DNA of 64,000 nt. Source: Pseudoxanthomonas jiangsuensis. GTDB lineage: Bacteria > Pseudomonadota > Gammaproteobacteria > Xanthomonadales > Xanthomonadaceae. The stretch is from contig NZ_PDWL01000007.1 of assembly GCF_010093185.1 (NCBI RefSeq), forward strand, positions 1-64,000, in the 5' to 3' direction. Under the pieces are notes generated by a model. The model was given only the letters and a program-made list of their open reading frames with translations. It was not told the origin of the DNA and made no database searches. Positions 22,811 through 30,905 of the stretch are shown piece after piece. Each line of letters starts with the position of its first letter. The stretch's first letter is position 1. The position numbers and the translations under genes are program-made.

Positions 22811-23947
22811 ATGGCCCTGCCCCTCAGCCGCCGCCACTTCCTCGGCCTGTCGGCCTGCAGCCTGGCCACCGCCGGACTGGCGCCCCTGCTGGGTGCCGGT
22901 GGCCAGGCCCGGGCCCAGCAGCTGCCGCCGACCGTGCCCGGCATGGATGCCGCCGACGCGGTGCTGCTGAACTACAACGAGAACCCGCTCGGCCCTTTCC
23001 CCGAGGCGCGCGAAGCGGCGCTGGCGGCGATGGGCCGCGCCAACCGCTACCTGTTCGGCCTGCAGCGCGAGTTCACCGCGCTGTTCGCCACCCAGAACGG
23101 CCTGGGCGAAGACCAGGTCGCCGGCTACTGCGGCTCCGGCATCGCCCTGGACGGCGCGGCGCTGGCGTTTTGTTCGCCGCAGGCCGGCCTGGTCACCGCC
23201 GACCCCACCTTCGAGTCGCTGGCGCAGATGGCCGGCGCCCACGGCACGCCGGCGCGGCGCGTACCCCTGCGCGCCGATGGCGCCCACGACGTGCAGGCCA
23301 TGGCCCGGGCCGCCGCGGAAACGCGGGCCGGCCTGATCTACGTCTGCAACCCGAACAATCCCACCGGCTCGATCACCCCGCGCGCCGACATCGACTGGCT
23401 GCTGGCGCACAAGCCGGCCGGCAGCGTCCTGCTGATCGACGAGGCGTACATCCACTACAGCGACGAGCCGGACACCCTGGACCTGGTCCGCGCTGGCGCC
23501 GACGCGATCGTGCTGCGCACCTTCTCCAAGATCTACGGCATGGCCGGCCTGCGCCTGGGCCTGGCCGCGGCCCGGTCGGACTTGCTGCAGAAGCTGCTGC
23601 TGTCCGGCGCCAACAGCCTGCCGGTGCCGAGCGTGGCCGCCGGCATCGCCAGCCTGGAGCACCCTGCGCACCTGGCCGCGCGCAAGGCGGAGAACACCCG
23701 CCTGCGCGAGGCGACCGTCGCCTGGCTGGCCGCACGCGGCCACGCCTGCCTGCCCAGCCAGGCCAGCTGCTTCATGGTCGACGTCAAGGGCGACGGCAAG
23801 GCCTTCACCGCCGCGATGGCCCGGCACAGGGTGTTCGTCGGCCGCAGTTGGCCGGCGCTGCCTAGCCACGTGCGGATCACGGTAGGGACGGACGCGGAGA
23901 TGGCGCGCTTCCGGGAAGCGTTCGTGCAGGTCGTGTCGGGCGCGTAG
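22811..23947 (+). CDS. Tat-exported PLP-dependent aminotransferase (HisC-like fold)
   Basis: The 378-residue protein begins with a twin-arginine signal (SRRHFLGLSACSLATAGLAP, residues 6-25). A fold-type I aminotransferase of the histidinol-phosphate aminotransferase group follows: NYNENPLGPFPEA, CNPNNPTGSITP, IDEAYIHYSD and TFSKIYGMAGLRLG with the PLP lysine. Aminotransferases of this kind normally work in the cytosol, so export is unusual; the substrate is unknown. The ATG at 22811 was chosen over the GTG at 22787 because it starts the Tat signal and lies about 21 nt after the start point predicted from a TAGCGT box (22778-22783). It separates zipA from ligA. Confidence 0.87.
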   Translation: MALPLSRRHFLGLSACSLATAGLAPLLGAGGQARAQQLPPTVPGMDAADAVLLNYNENPLGPFPEAREAALAAMGRANRYLFGLQREFTALFATQNGLGEDQVAGYCGSGIALDGAALAFCSPQAGLVTADPTFESLAQMAGAHGTPARRVPLRADGAHDVQAMARAAAETRAGLIYVCNPNNPTGSITPRADIDWLLAHKPAGSVLLIDEAYIHYSDEPDTLDLVRAGADAIVLRTFSKIYGMAGLRLGLAAARSDLLQKLLLSGANSLPVPSVAAGIASLEHPAHLAARKAENTRLREATVAWLAARGHACLPSQASCFMVDVKGDGKAFTAAMARHRVFVGRSWPALPSHVRITVGTDAEMARFREAFVQVVSGA

Positions 23948-23976
23948 GGACGCCTCTCGCGGTTGCGTCGATTTTT

Positions 23977-24081
23977 GTAGGAGCCGGTCTTGCCGGCGAC
24001 CGTGGAGGCGGACGCATCAATGGCAGCCGGTTTCACGCAGACGCATCCGCCATGGCGGTCGCCGGCAAGACCGGCTCCTAC
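23977..24081. repeat. 105-bp palindromic repeat, copy A
   Basis: Perfect 24-bp inverted ends (23977-24000 and 24058-24081, beginning GTAGGAGCCGGTCTTGCCGG) enclose a 57-bp centre that is itself partly palindromic. Copies of identical length occur at 30801-30905 and 52969-53073. This copy lies between the convergent ends of the aminotransferase gene and zipA. Confidence 0.9.
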
Positions 24082-24102
24082 AGGGTGAAGCAAAGTCGCT
24101 GA

Positions 24103-24122
24103 GTCCCCGCCTGCGCGGGGAC
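24103..24122. repeat. Short GTCCCCGC palindrome
   Basis: GTCCCCGC (24103-24110) pairs with GCGGGGAC (24115-24122) and is followed by GACGG. A related palindrome in the opposite sense occurs at 28770-28789. It lies next to repeat copy A in the 23948-24189 spacer. Confidence 0.6.
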
Positions 24123-24189
24123 GACGGGCCATAGAAGTCCCAAACCCACCGCGCGCAGAAGAAGCGGCGGACCAGTTATGGCCTCCCGC

Positions 24190-24942
24190 TCACCAGCGCG
24201 GCGGCTTGCTCAGCGGCGGCGCCTCGTGCTGGCGGTCGTAGGCGCGCAGCTCGTCGCGGATGTGGGCGATGCGCTGCCGGCCCAGGGCATTGCGGCTGTC
24301 GTCCAGGACCACGCCCTCCAGCAGTTCGGCCATGCGCTGCACCGTCGGCAGCATCTTCTCCCAGGCGTCCAGCGCCGGCACCGGCGCCGGCAGGGTCAGG
24401 AAGAAGGCGACCGCCGGGGTCTCCAGCTCGCGGATGTGGGCCATGTCGAAACTGCCCGGCTTGATGATGCTGGCCATGCTGAACACCGGCCCGCGTTCCG
24501 GATGGCCTTCCAGCAGGCGGTGGAACACGTTCATGTGGCCGAAGACCATGCCGGTCTTCTCCGCCGCCACCACGATGTCCTCGCCGCGCAGGGTGGCGCC
24601 GGCGCGGGCGGCCACGTACAGCGAGACGATCTTGTCGAAGTCCTGGTTCTCGCGCCGGCCCAGGCTGTTGCCGGCGCCGGGCGCGGGTTCGTCCGCCAGG
24701 CCCAGGCCCGGCTGGGAGACGCCCTCGCCGCTGTAATCGCCCTCGCCGGCCGGGTCAGCGCCCGCGGCGCCGTCGTCCAGCGCCGGTTCGCGCCGGGCGC
24801 GGCCGTACTCGGGGGTCATCGCCGGCGATTCGCGGCGGCGGCCCTGCTGCTCCCTGCGCGGGCGGCCGAACCACAGGATGCCTGCGATCAGCAGCAGGCC
24901 TGCGGCCAGGATGCCGATGCGCAGCCAGGCGATGTCGGACAT
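24190..24942 (-). CDS. zipA: Cell division protein ZipA
   Basis: ZipA tethers FtsZ to the membrane at the division septum. The 250-residue protein has an N-terminal membrane helix (about residues 8-25), a charged and Pro/Gly-rich linker (about 26-95) and the C-terminal FtsZ-binding domain (about 100-240). The latter has IVSLYVAARAGATLRGEDIV, GHMNVFHRL, FSMASIIKPGSFD and RIAHIRDELRAYD. The linker is short for the family. It lies 85 nt downstream of smc in the same direction, the usual smc-zipA order in related bacteria, where ligA normally follows directly. Confidence 0.95.
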   Translation of the reverse strand: MSDIAWLRIGILAAGLLLIAGILWFGRPRREQQGRRRESPAMTPEYGRARREPALDDGAAGADPAGEGDYSGEGVSQPGLGLADEPAPGAGNSLGRRENQDFDKIVSLYVAARAGATLRGEDIVVAAEKTGMVFGHMNVFHRLLEGHPERGPVFSMASIIKPGSFDMAHIRELETPAVAFFLTLPAPVPALDAWEKMLPTVQRMAELLEGVVLDDSRNALGRQRIAHIRDELRAYDRQHEAPPLSKPPRW

Positions 24943-25027
24943 GGAACGCGTCTCCGCCGTATCGGATGGAGGGCAAGCATGTCACGTTGGCCATTCAGGA
25001 AAAACCCCGGGCCGGTTCGACGACGCC

Positions 25028-28000
25028 TCAGGCCGCCCCGGCCAGGCGCGCGGCCTCGTCCAGATCCACGCTGACCAGGCGCGACACGCCCGGCTCGCGC
25101 ATGGTCACGCCGGAGAGCTGGTTGGCCGCCTCCATCGTCGCCTTGTTGTGGGTGACGAACAGGAACTGCACCTTCTCGCTCATCTCCTTGACCATCGCCG
25201 CCAGACGGCCGACGTTGGCCTCGTCCAGCGGCGCGTCCACCTCGTCCAGCAGGCAGAACGGGGCCGGGTTGAGCTGGAAGATCGCGAACACCAGGGCCAC
25301 CGCGGTCATCGCCTTCTCGCCGCCGGACAGCAGGGAGATGTTGGACACGCGCTTGCCCGGCGGGCGGGCCATGATCGCCACGCCGGTGTCGAGCAGGTCC
25401 TCGCCGGTCAGCTCCAGGTAGGCGTGGCCGCCGCCGAACAGGCGCGGGTACAGCGCCTGCACGCCGGAGTTGACCCGGTCGAAGGTGTCCTTGAAGCGGC
25501 CGCGGGTCTCGCGGTCGATCTTGCGGATCGCCTCTTCCAGGGTCTCCAGCGCGGTGGTCAGGTCGGTGTTCTGCGCGTCCAGGTACTGCTTGCGCTGCTC
25601 GGCCTCGCCGCATTCCTGGATCGCGGCCAGGTTGACCGGCTCCAGCCGGCGCATGCGCGCGTCGATCTGGACCACCGAGGCCTCCCACTCGCGTGGGTCG
25701 GCGACCTCGGGCAGGGAGTTGACCACGTCGTCCATGGCCTGGCCGTCGGCAACGATCGCCTGCACCAGCTGCTCGGCCTTGAGCTGCAGGGCCTGCTGCT
25801 CCAGCCGGCGCTGGGCGATGCGCTCGCGCTGGGCCAGCGACTGCTCGTCGCGCTGCTGGCGCGATTGCTCGTGGCCGCGCAGTTCGTGGTCGATCGCGTC
25901 GAGCACGCTCCGGGCCTCGCCCAGCGCGCGCTCCACCCGCACCCGTTCGGCCAGCGCGGCCTGGTGCTCGGCCTCCAGGGTCTGCACGGGGGTGTCGCCG
26001 GTGTCCAGCTGCGCGCTCAGTTCGCCCAGGCGCGAATCCAGCTGGCCGCGCTGGGCGTCCATCCTTTGCAGGGCCTGGGTCAGCGAGGCGATCTGGGTGC
26101 GCTGCGATTCCAGGCCCAGGGCCAGGGCATGGCTGGCGTCGCGGCTGGCGCGGGCGGCGTCGCGGGCCAGGTCGCGGGCCTCGGTGCGCTGGCGGCGCTC
26201 GGCCTCCAGCGCCTGGCGCGCGGACTCCAGGTCGCCCATCGACACCACCGCGTCCTCGAGCCGGCTGCGCGCCTCGCGCGCCTGCTCGCGGCTGTCGTCC
26301 AGGGTCTGCGCCAGCTGCGCCAGTTCGCTTTCGATCCGCTCGATCCGTTGCCGCGCGGTGTCCATCCGGCCCTGCTGGCTCTGCAGCTGGCCGGCCAGCT
26401 CGGACACGGCGCGGTGCGCCAGGTACAGCTGGCGCTGGGCGTCCTCGCGCGCCTGCTCGGCTGCCAGCAGCTGGTCGCGCTGGGTGGCCAGGCGCTCTTC
26501 CAGCCCGGCCTCGCTTCGCTGCAGTTCCTCGATCGAGGCGCGCAGGGACTGGATCTCGCGCTCGCGCAGCAAAGCGCCCTGCTTGGCCGCGCCCTGGCGC
26601 GAGACCCGCACCCAGCCCTCGCCCAGGCGCTCGCCGGCGCGGGTGATGATCGAGTCGCCCTCGCCCAGCCGCGGCAGCAGGGCGCGGGCCTGGGCCAGGT
26701 CGTCGGCGGCATGCAGGCGCGCCAGCAGGCGGCGCACGGCCAGCGGGCCGCGGACCTTGGCGGCGAGCGAGGTCGGCGCGAATGCGGCCTCGCCGGCCTC
26801 GTCGGCCACCAGCGCGATCCGGCCCTCGCCGAGGTCGGCCAGGGCTTCGACCAACTGCTCGGGCGCATCGACCAGCACGCCCTCGATCAGCTGGCCCAGG
26901 GCGCTTTCGACCGCGTTCTCCCAGCCGTCGTCGACGATGAGCTTCTCGCCCACGCGCGCGGCCGAATCCAGCCCGCGCGCCTTCAGCCAGGCCACCGCCG
27001 CGCCCTGCTCCTGGCCGAGCGCGGCCTGCTGCAGGGTCTCCAGCGAGGACAGGCGGCCGCGCGCGGCCTGGGCCTGCTTGCGCACCTCGGCCAGTTCGCC
27101 CTGGGCGCCGCGCTGCTGTTCCTGCAGGGCGGACACGGCCTGCTTGCGCGCCTCCAGCTGTTCGTTGAGGCCGTCGACCGCGGCCTTCTGGGTCTCGTGC
27201 TGGATCTGGGCCTGCTCGAAGGCCTCGGCCAGCGCCTCCAGGTCCAGGCCGGTGCGCTCGGACGCCAGCGCCTCGCGCCGGCGCTCGGCTTCCAGCGCCT
27301 GGCGGTCCAGGTAGTCGACCCGGGTGCGCTCGACCTCGCCGGCACGGGTGGCCTCGGCCGCCTGGCGGCCGTGGGTCTCCCAGCGCTGCTGCCAGTCGGC
27401 CAGCGCGGCCTCGGCCTCGCGCAGGGCTTCCTGGCGGAACACGTCGTCCTCGCGCAGCTGCTCCAGCCGCGGCTCGGCCTCCTCGACCGCCTCGCGCAGG
27501 GCTTCGAGCTTCTCGCGGTCGCCGCCGATGTGGCGGTCCAGCTCCTCCAGCGCGGTAGCGGTCTCGTCCCGGGCCTGGTTCAGGCGGCTGGACAGCTCGC
27601 GCTGGTGCTGGATCTGCTGCTCGATCCGGGCCAGCACCCCGCCCACCTTGTAGACCTCGGCCTGGGCGGCGTTGAGCGCCTCGGCGGCCTCCTCGCGGCG
27701 GACCCGGCCGGTCTCGATCTCGCGTTCGGCCTCGCGCTGGCCGGCCACGATCTGTTCGAGCCGGGTCTCCTCCTGCCCCAGGCGCTCGCGCAGGCCTTGC
27801 AGCTGCTGGTCCAGGGCGCGGAACTGCAAGGCCTTCCACTGCGCGTCCTTGACCTTGCGCTCGGCCGCGAGGGCCTGGTACTGCTCGGCCTGGCGGGCCT
27901 GGCGGCGCAGGTGGTCGAGCTGCTTGTCGATCTCCTCGCGCAGGTCGTTGAGCCGGTCCAGGTTCTCGCGGGTGTGGCGGATCCGGGTCTCGGTCTCCTT

Positions 28001-28531
28001 GCGCCGTTCCTTGTACTTGGAGATGCCGGCGGCCTCTTCCAGGTACACCCGCAGGTCCTCGGGCCGGGCCTCGATGATCTGGCTGATCATGCCCTGCTCG
28101 ATGATCGAGTAGCTGCGCGGGCCCAGGCCGGTGCCCAGGAACAGGTCGGTGATGTCCTTGCGCCGGCACTTGGTGCCGTTGAGGTAGTACTGGCTCTGGC
28201 CGTCGCGGCTGACGACGCGCTTGACCGAGATCTCGTTGAAGGCGGCGAATTCGCCGGCGATGGCGTGGTCGGAATTGTCGAAGATCAGCTCGACCACCGC
28301 CTGGCTGACCGGCTTGCGCGCGGCCGAGCCGGAGAAGATCACGTCGGTCAGCGAATCGCCGCGCAGGCGGCTGGCCGAGCTCTCGCCCATCACCCAGCGC
28401 ACCGCGTCGATGATGTTGGACTTGCCGCAGCCGTTGGGACCGACCACGCCGGTCATGTTGGTCGGCAGGTGCAGCGTGGTCGGGTCGACGAAGGACTTGA
28501 ACCCGGACAGCTTGATCGTGGACAGGCGCAT
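25028..28531 (-). CDS. smc: Chromosome segregation protein SMC
   Basis: SMC forms V-shaped dimers that organise and help separate chromosomes. The 1167-residue protein has an N-terminal Walker A (GPNGCGKSN, residues about 32-40), a long coiled coil, a hinge at about 500-640, and a second coiled coil. The C-terminal head has LLSGGEKAMTAVALVF and Walker B FCLLDEVDAPLDEANV. Length and order are normal for bacterial SMC. ScpA and ScpB are not in the window. It is followed by zipA and is divergent from the ubiquinone hydroxylase gene. Confidence 0.98.
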   Translation of the reverse strand: MRLSTIKLSGFKSFVDPTTLHLPTNMTGVVGPNGCGKSNIIDAVRWVMGESSASRLRGDSLTDVIFSGSAARKPVSQAVVELIFDNSDHAIAGEFAAFNEISVKRVVSRDGQSQYYLNGTKCRRKDITDLFLGTGLGPRSYSIIEQGMISQIIEARPEDLRVYLEEAAGISKYKERRKETETRIRHTRENLDRLNDLREEIDKQLDHLRRQARQAEQYQALAAERKVKDAQWKALQFRALDQQLQGLRERLGQEETRLEQIVAGQREAEREIETGRVRREEAAEALNAAQAEVYKVGGVLARIEQQIQHQRELSSRLNQARDETATALEELDRHIGGDREKLEALREAVEEAEPRLEQLREDDVFRQEALREAEAALADWQQRWETHGRQAAEATRAGEVERTRVDYLDRQALEAERRREALASERTGLDLEALAEAFEQAQIQHETQKAAVDGLNEQLEARKQAVSALQEQQRGAQGELAEVRKQAQAARGRLSSLETLQQAALGQEQGAAVAWLKARGLDSAARVGEKLIVDDGWENAVESALGQLIEGVLVDAPEQLVEALADLGEGRIALVADEAGEAAFAPTSLAAKVRGPLAVRRLLARLHAADDLAQARALLPRLGEGDSIITRAGERLGEGWVRVSRQGAAKQGALLREREIQSLRASIEELQRSEAGLEERLATQRDQLLAAEQAREDAQRQLYLAHRAVSELAGQLQSQQGRMDTARQRIERIESELAQLAQTLDDSREQAREARSRLEDAVVSMGDLESARQALEAERRQRTEARDLARDAARASRDASHALALGLESQRTQIASLTQALQRMDAQRGQLDSRLGELSAQLDTGDTPVQTLEAEHQAALAERVRVERALGEARSVLDAIDHELRGHEQSRQQRDEQSLAQRERIAQRRLEQQALQLKAEQLVQAIVADGQAMDDVVNSLPEVADPREWEASVVQIDARMRRLEPVNLAAIQECGEAEQRKQYLDAQNTDLTTALETLEEAIRKIDRETRGRFKDTFDRVNSGVQALYPRLFGGGHAYLELTGEDLLDTGVAIMARPPGKRVSNISLLSGGEKAMTAVALVFAIFQLNPAPFCLLDEVDAPLDEANVGRLAAMVKEMSEKVQFLFVTHNKATMEAANQLSGVTMREPGVSRLVSVDLDEAARLAGAA

Positions 28532-28913
28532 GCGGCGGTCGCTTTCCTGGTGACTTTCCCCGTGGCCGGGGAAGGGCTTCGGTCTGGTACGGCACCGGGG
28601 GCACGGCGCGACGCGCCACCGGGCTGAAGTGTTTTATCCGGAAAACCAGCCAAGTGGTTGATTCACAATGGCTGCACCCCTGCCGGAACAGGGCCGGACC
28701 GGGCAGTATAGCCGCCGCCGCGGCCGCTTCCGCGGGCCATGCCGGGCCGCCGTCGCAGCTTCATCCGTCGTCCCGGCGAACGCCGGGACCCAGCGCCTTC
28801 CCGCCGTCCGCACACGAGCCGGCCCCACGCGCCGGTTTGACCAGGATCAGGAATCGCTCCCGCCCCAGCGCCTAGACTGCCGGCCAAGGTTCAGGACACC
28901 GCCCGGAGGGCAC
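28532..28913. other. Divergent spacer between smc and the ubiM-like gene
   Basis: This 382-bp region has no convincing gene. It should hold the smc promoter and that of the downstream hydroxylase. A TAGACT box at 28873-28878 and a GGAGGG site just before 28914 fit the latter. It also holds a short palindrome at 28770-28789. Confidence 0.6.
28770..28789. repeat. Short GTCCCGGCG palindrome
   Basis: GTCCCGGCG (28770-28778) and CGCCGGGAC (28781-28789) form a 9-bp hairpin preceded by a TCCGTC stretch and followed by CCAGCG. It is the same family as the palindrome at 24103-24122, in opposite orientation. Confidence 0.6.
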
Positions 28914-30164
28914 ATGCAGCAGCACGACCACGACATCGCCATCGTCGGCGCCGGCCCGGTGGGCCTGTGCCTGGCCCGCGCCCTGGCCCTGCAGGGCTGG
29001 CGGGTGGCCCTGGTCGAGCGCCAGGCCGAGGCCGCGCTGGCCGAACCGGCCTTCGACGGCCGCGAGATCGCCCTCACCCACGCGTCGGTCCGGCTCTTGC
29101 GTGAGCTGGGGGTGTGGGAGCACATCCCCGCCGCCGAGGTGTACCCACTGCGCACCGCGCGGGTGATGGACCGCGACCTGGCCCACGAGATGCGGGTCGT
29201 CCCCGAGCCCGGCGCCGGCGACCGCCTCGGCGACCTGGTCGCCAACTCCCTGATCCGGCGCGCGGCCTGGCTGGCGGTGCGCCAGACCCCGGGCATCGAG
29301 TTGCATGCAGGGGCCACGATCGATTCGGTCCACGCCGGCGAGGACGAAGCCCGGCTGCAGCTGCGCGACGGCCCGCTCCTGCGCGCGCGCCTGCTGGTGG
29401 CGGCCGACAGCCGCTTTTCCGAGACCCGCCGCGCCCTGGGCATCGACGCCGACCTGCACGATTTCGGCAAGAGCATGCTGGTGTGCCGGATGCGCCACGA
29501 AGGCCGCCACGAACACGCCGCCTGGGAATGGTTCGGCCTCGGCCAGACCCTGGCCCTGCTGCCCTTGTCCGAGCACCTGGCCTCGGCCGTGATCACCCTG
29601 CCCGGCGAACAGGCCCGGCAGCTGGCGGCACTGGACGAGGCCGCGTTCGCCGCCGAACTGGAACGCCGCTACGACCGCCGCCTCGGGCGGATGGAACTGG
29701 CCGGCAGCCGCCACGTCTATCCGCTGGTGGCGACCTGGGCGCGGCGTTTCACCGGCCCCCGCCTGGCCCTGGCCGGCGACGCGGCGGTAGGCATGCACCC
29801 GGTCACCGCCCACGGCTTCAACCTCGGCCTGACCGGAGTCGAGCGCCTGGCCGGGGTCGCCGCGATCGCGATGCGCCAGGGCCGCGACCCGGCCAGCCCG
29901 GCCCTGCTGGCGCAGTACGACCGCCGCCACCGCCGCGGCTGCTGGCCGCTGTTCCAGGCCACCCGCGCGGTGGTCGGCCTGTACACCGACGACCGCCTGC
30001 CGGCGCGCTGGCTGCGCGCCGCCGCGTTGCGCGCCGGCGGCAACCTTGCACCGTTCCGGCGGATGCTGGCGACGACCCTGACCAATGCCGGCCCGGTCGA
30101 TCCGAGTCCCTTGCAGCGGCTGCGGGCGGGCCTGGCGCAGCTGCGGCCGGGCGTCTCCCTGTAA
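28914..30164 (+). CDS. FAD-dependent ubiquinone-biosynthesis hydroxylase (UbiM-like)
   Basis: The 416-residue flavoprotein monooxygenase has the dinucleotide motif IVGAGPVGLCLARALA (residues about 9-24), the AFDGREIALTHASVRLL segment after the first sheet, and the second FAD motif GDAAVGMHPVTAHGFNLGL (about 290-308). These place it in the UbiH/UbiF/UbiM family that hydroxylates the ring of ubiquinone precursors. The DGREIALTH segment and overall form best fit UbiM, but the ring position cannot be fixed from sequence reading alone. A GGAGGG site precedes the ATG. It converges on the quinone reductase gene, 4 nt away. Confidence 0.82.
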   Translation: MQQHDHDIAIVGAGPVGLCLARALALQGWRVALVERQAEAALAEPAFDGREIALTHASVRLLRELGVWEHIPAAEVYPLRTARVMDRDLAHEMRVVPEPGAGDRLGDLVANSLIRRAAWLAVRQTPGIELHAGATIDSVHAGEDEARLQLRDGPLLRARLLVAADSRFSETRRALGIDADLHDFGKSMLVCRMRHEGRHEHAAWEWFGLGQTLALLPLSEHLASAVITLPGEQARQLAALDEAAFAAELERRYDRRLGRMELAGSRHVYPLVATWARRFTGPRLALAGDAAVGMHPVTAHGFNLGLTGVERLAGVAAIAMRQGRDPASPALLAQYDRRHRRGCWPLFQATRAVVGLYTDDRLPARWLRAAALRAGGNLAPFRRMLATTLTNAGPVDPSPLQRLRAGLAQLRPGVSL

Positions 30165-30168
30165 GGGC

Positions 30169-30723
30169 TCAACCGCGCTGGCGGTCGATCCAGGCCACGA
30201 AGCGATCAAGGAAATCCTCCAGGAATTCGCGCGTGTCCTGCTTGGTGACCTTGCCTTCGCCGTCCACCAGCCCGTCCTTGAACTGGATGTAGGCCTCCGG
30301 CTGAGGCAGCACCGCCAGGTCCAGGTAGGACAGCACGTTGCGCAGGTGCTGCTGGGCCATGGCCGTGCCGATCGCCCCGGGCGAAGTCCCGATCACCGCC
30401 GCCGGCAGCCCGGCGAACGCGCTGTCGCCGTACGGCCGCGAGGCCAGGTCGATCGCGTTCTTGAGCGCGCCCGGAATGGAGCGGTTGTATTCGGGGGTGA
30501 CGAACAGCACCGCGTCGGCGCCGCGGACCTGCTCCTTGAGCGCCTTGCCCGCCGCCGGGTAGTCGCCATCGAAGTCCTGGTCGTAGAACGGCAGCGCACC
30601 GATGTCGACGTAGTCGAACTCCAGCCGGTCCCCGCCCAGCCGCTCCAGCGCCCGCGCCAGCTGGCGGTTGAACGAGTCCTTGCGGAGGCTGCCGACGAAT
30701 ACCGCGAGCTTGCGCTTGTCCAT
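30169..30723 (-). CDS. NADPH-dependent FMN reductase (ChrR/YieF-type quinone reductase)
   Basis: The 184-residue flavodoxin-like enzyme opens with LAVFVGSLRKDSFNRQLARA, the FMN-phosphate loop, and has the family motif TPEYNRSIPGALKNAIDLAS near residues 78-97. These soluble dimers reduce quinones by two electrons and also reduce chromate and azo dyes. The likely role is protection against quinone redox cycling. The gene converges on the ubiquinone hydroxylase gene with 4 nt between them. The C-terminal 35 residues are slightly longer than in ChrR. Confidence 0.9.
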   Translation of the reverse strand: MDKRKLAVFVGSLRKDSFNRQLARALERLGGDRLEFDYVDIGALPFYDQDFDGDYPAAGKALKEQVRGADAVLFVTPEYNRSIPGALKNAIDLASRPYGDSAFAGLPAAVIGTSPGAIGTAMAQQHLRNVLSYLDLAVLPQPEAYIQFKDGLVDGEGKVTKQDTREFLEDFLDRFVAWIDRQRG

Positions 30724-30800
30724 GGGGGTGGCCTGCTTCGGGGGAACAGGCCACGGATGCTAGGCCGGGCCACGCTCGCACCGGGTGAAGGCACGCCTTT

Positions 30801-30905
30801 GTAGGAGCCGGTCTTGCCGGCGACGGTGGAGGCGGATGTGCCGATGGCACCCGGTTCCACGCAGACGCATCCGCCATGGCGGTCGCCGGCAAGACCGGCT
30901 CCTAC
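30801..30905. repeat. 105-bp palindromic repeat, copy B
   Basis: Same length, same 24-bp inverted ends and same orientation as copy A, with small changes in the centre. The last bases contain the stop codon of asnB (30902-30904), so this copy reaches into the coding sequence. Confidence 0.9.

Noticed and set aside
22787..22811. GTG at 22787 as the start of the exported aminotransferase
   Set aside because: It would precede the predicted transcription start from the TAGCGT box and adds eight residues before a complete Tat signal that begins at 22811.
23977..24081. The palindromic repeats as a CRISPR array or tRNA
   Set aside because: The three copies are 7-22 kb apart, with no regular spacers, no cas genes and no tRNA fold.
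24878..28627. A 1249-codon open frame on the plus strand
   Set aside because: It is the antisense of smc and zipA. Its composition (long runs of Leu, Gly, Gln, Ala) is what high-GC antisense frames give, while the minus strand encodes a textbook SMC.
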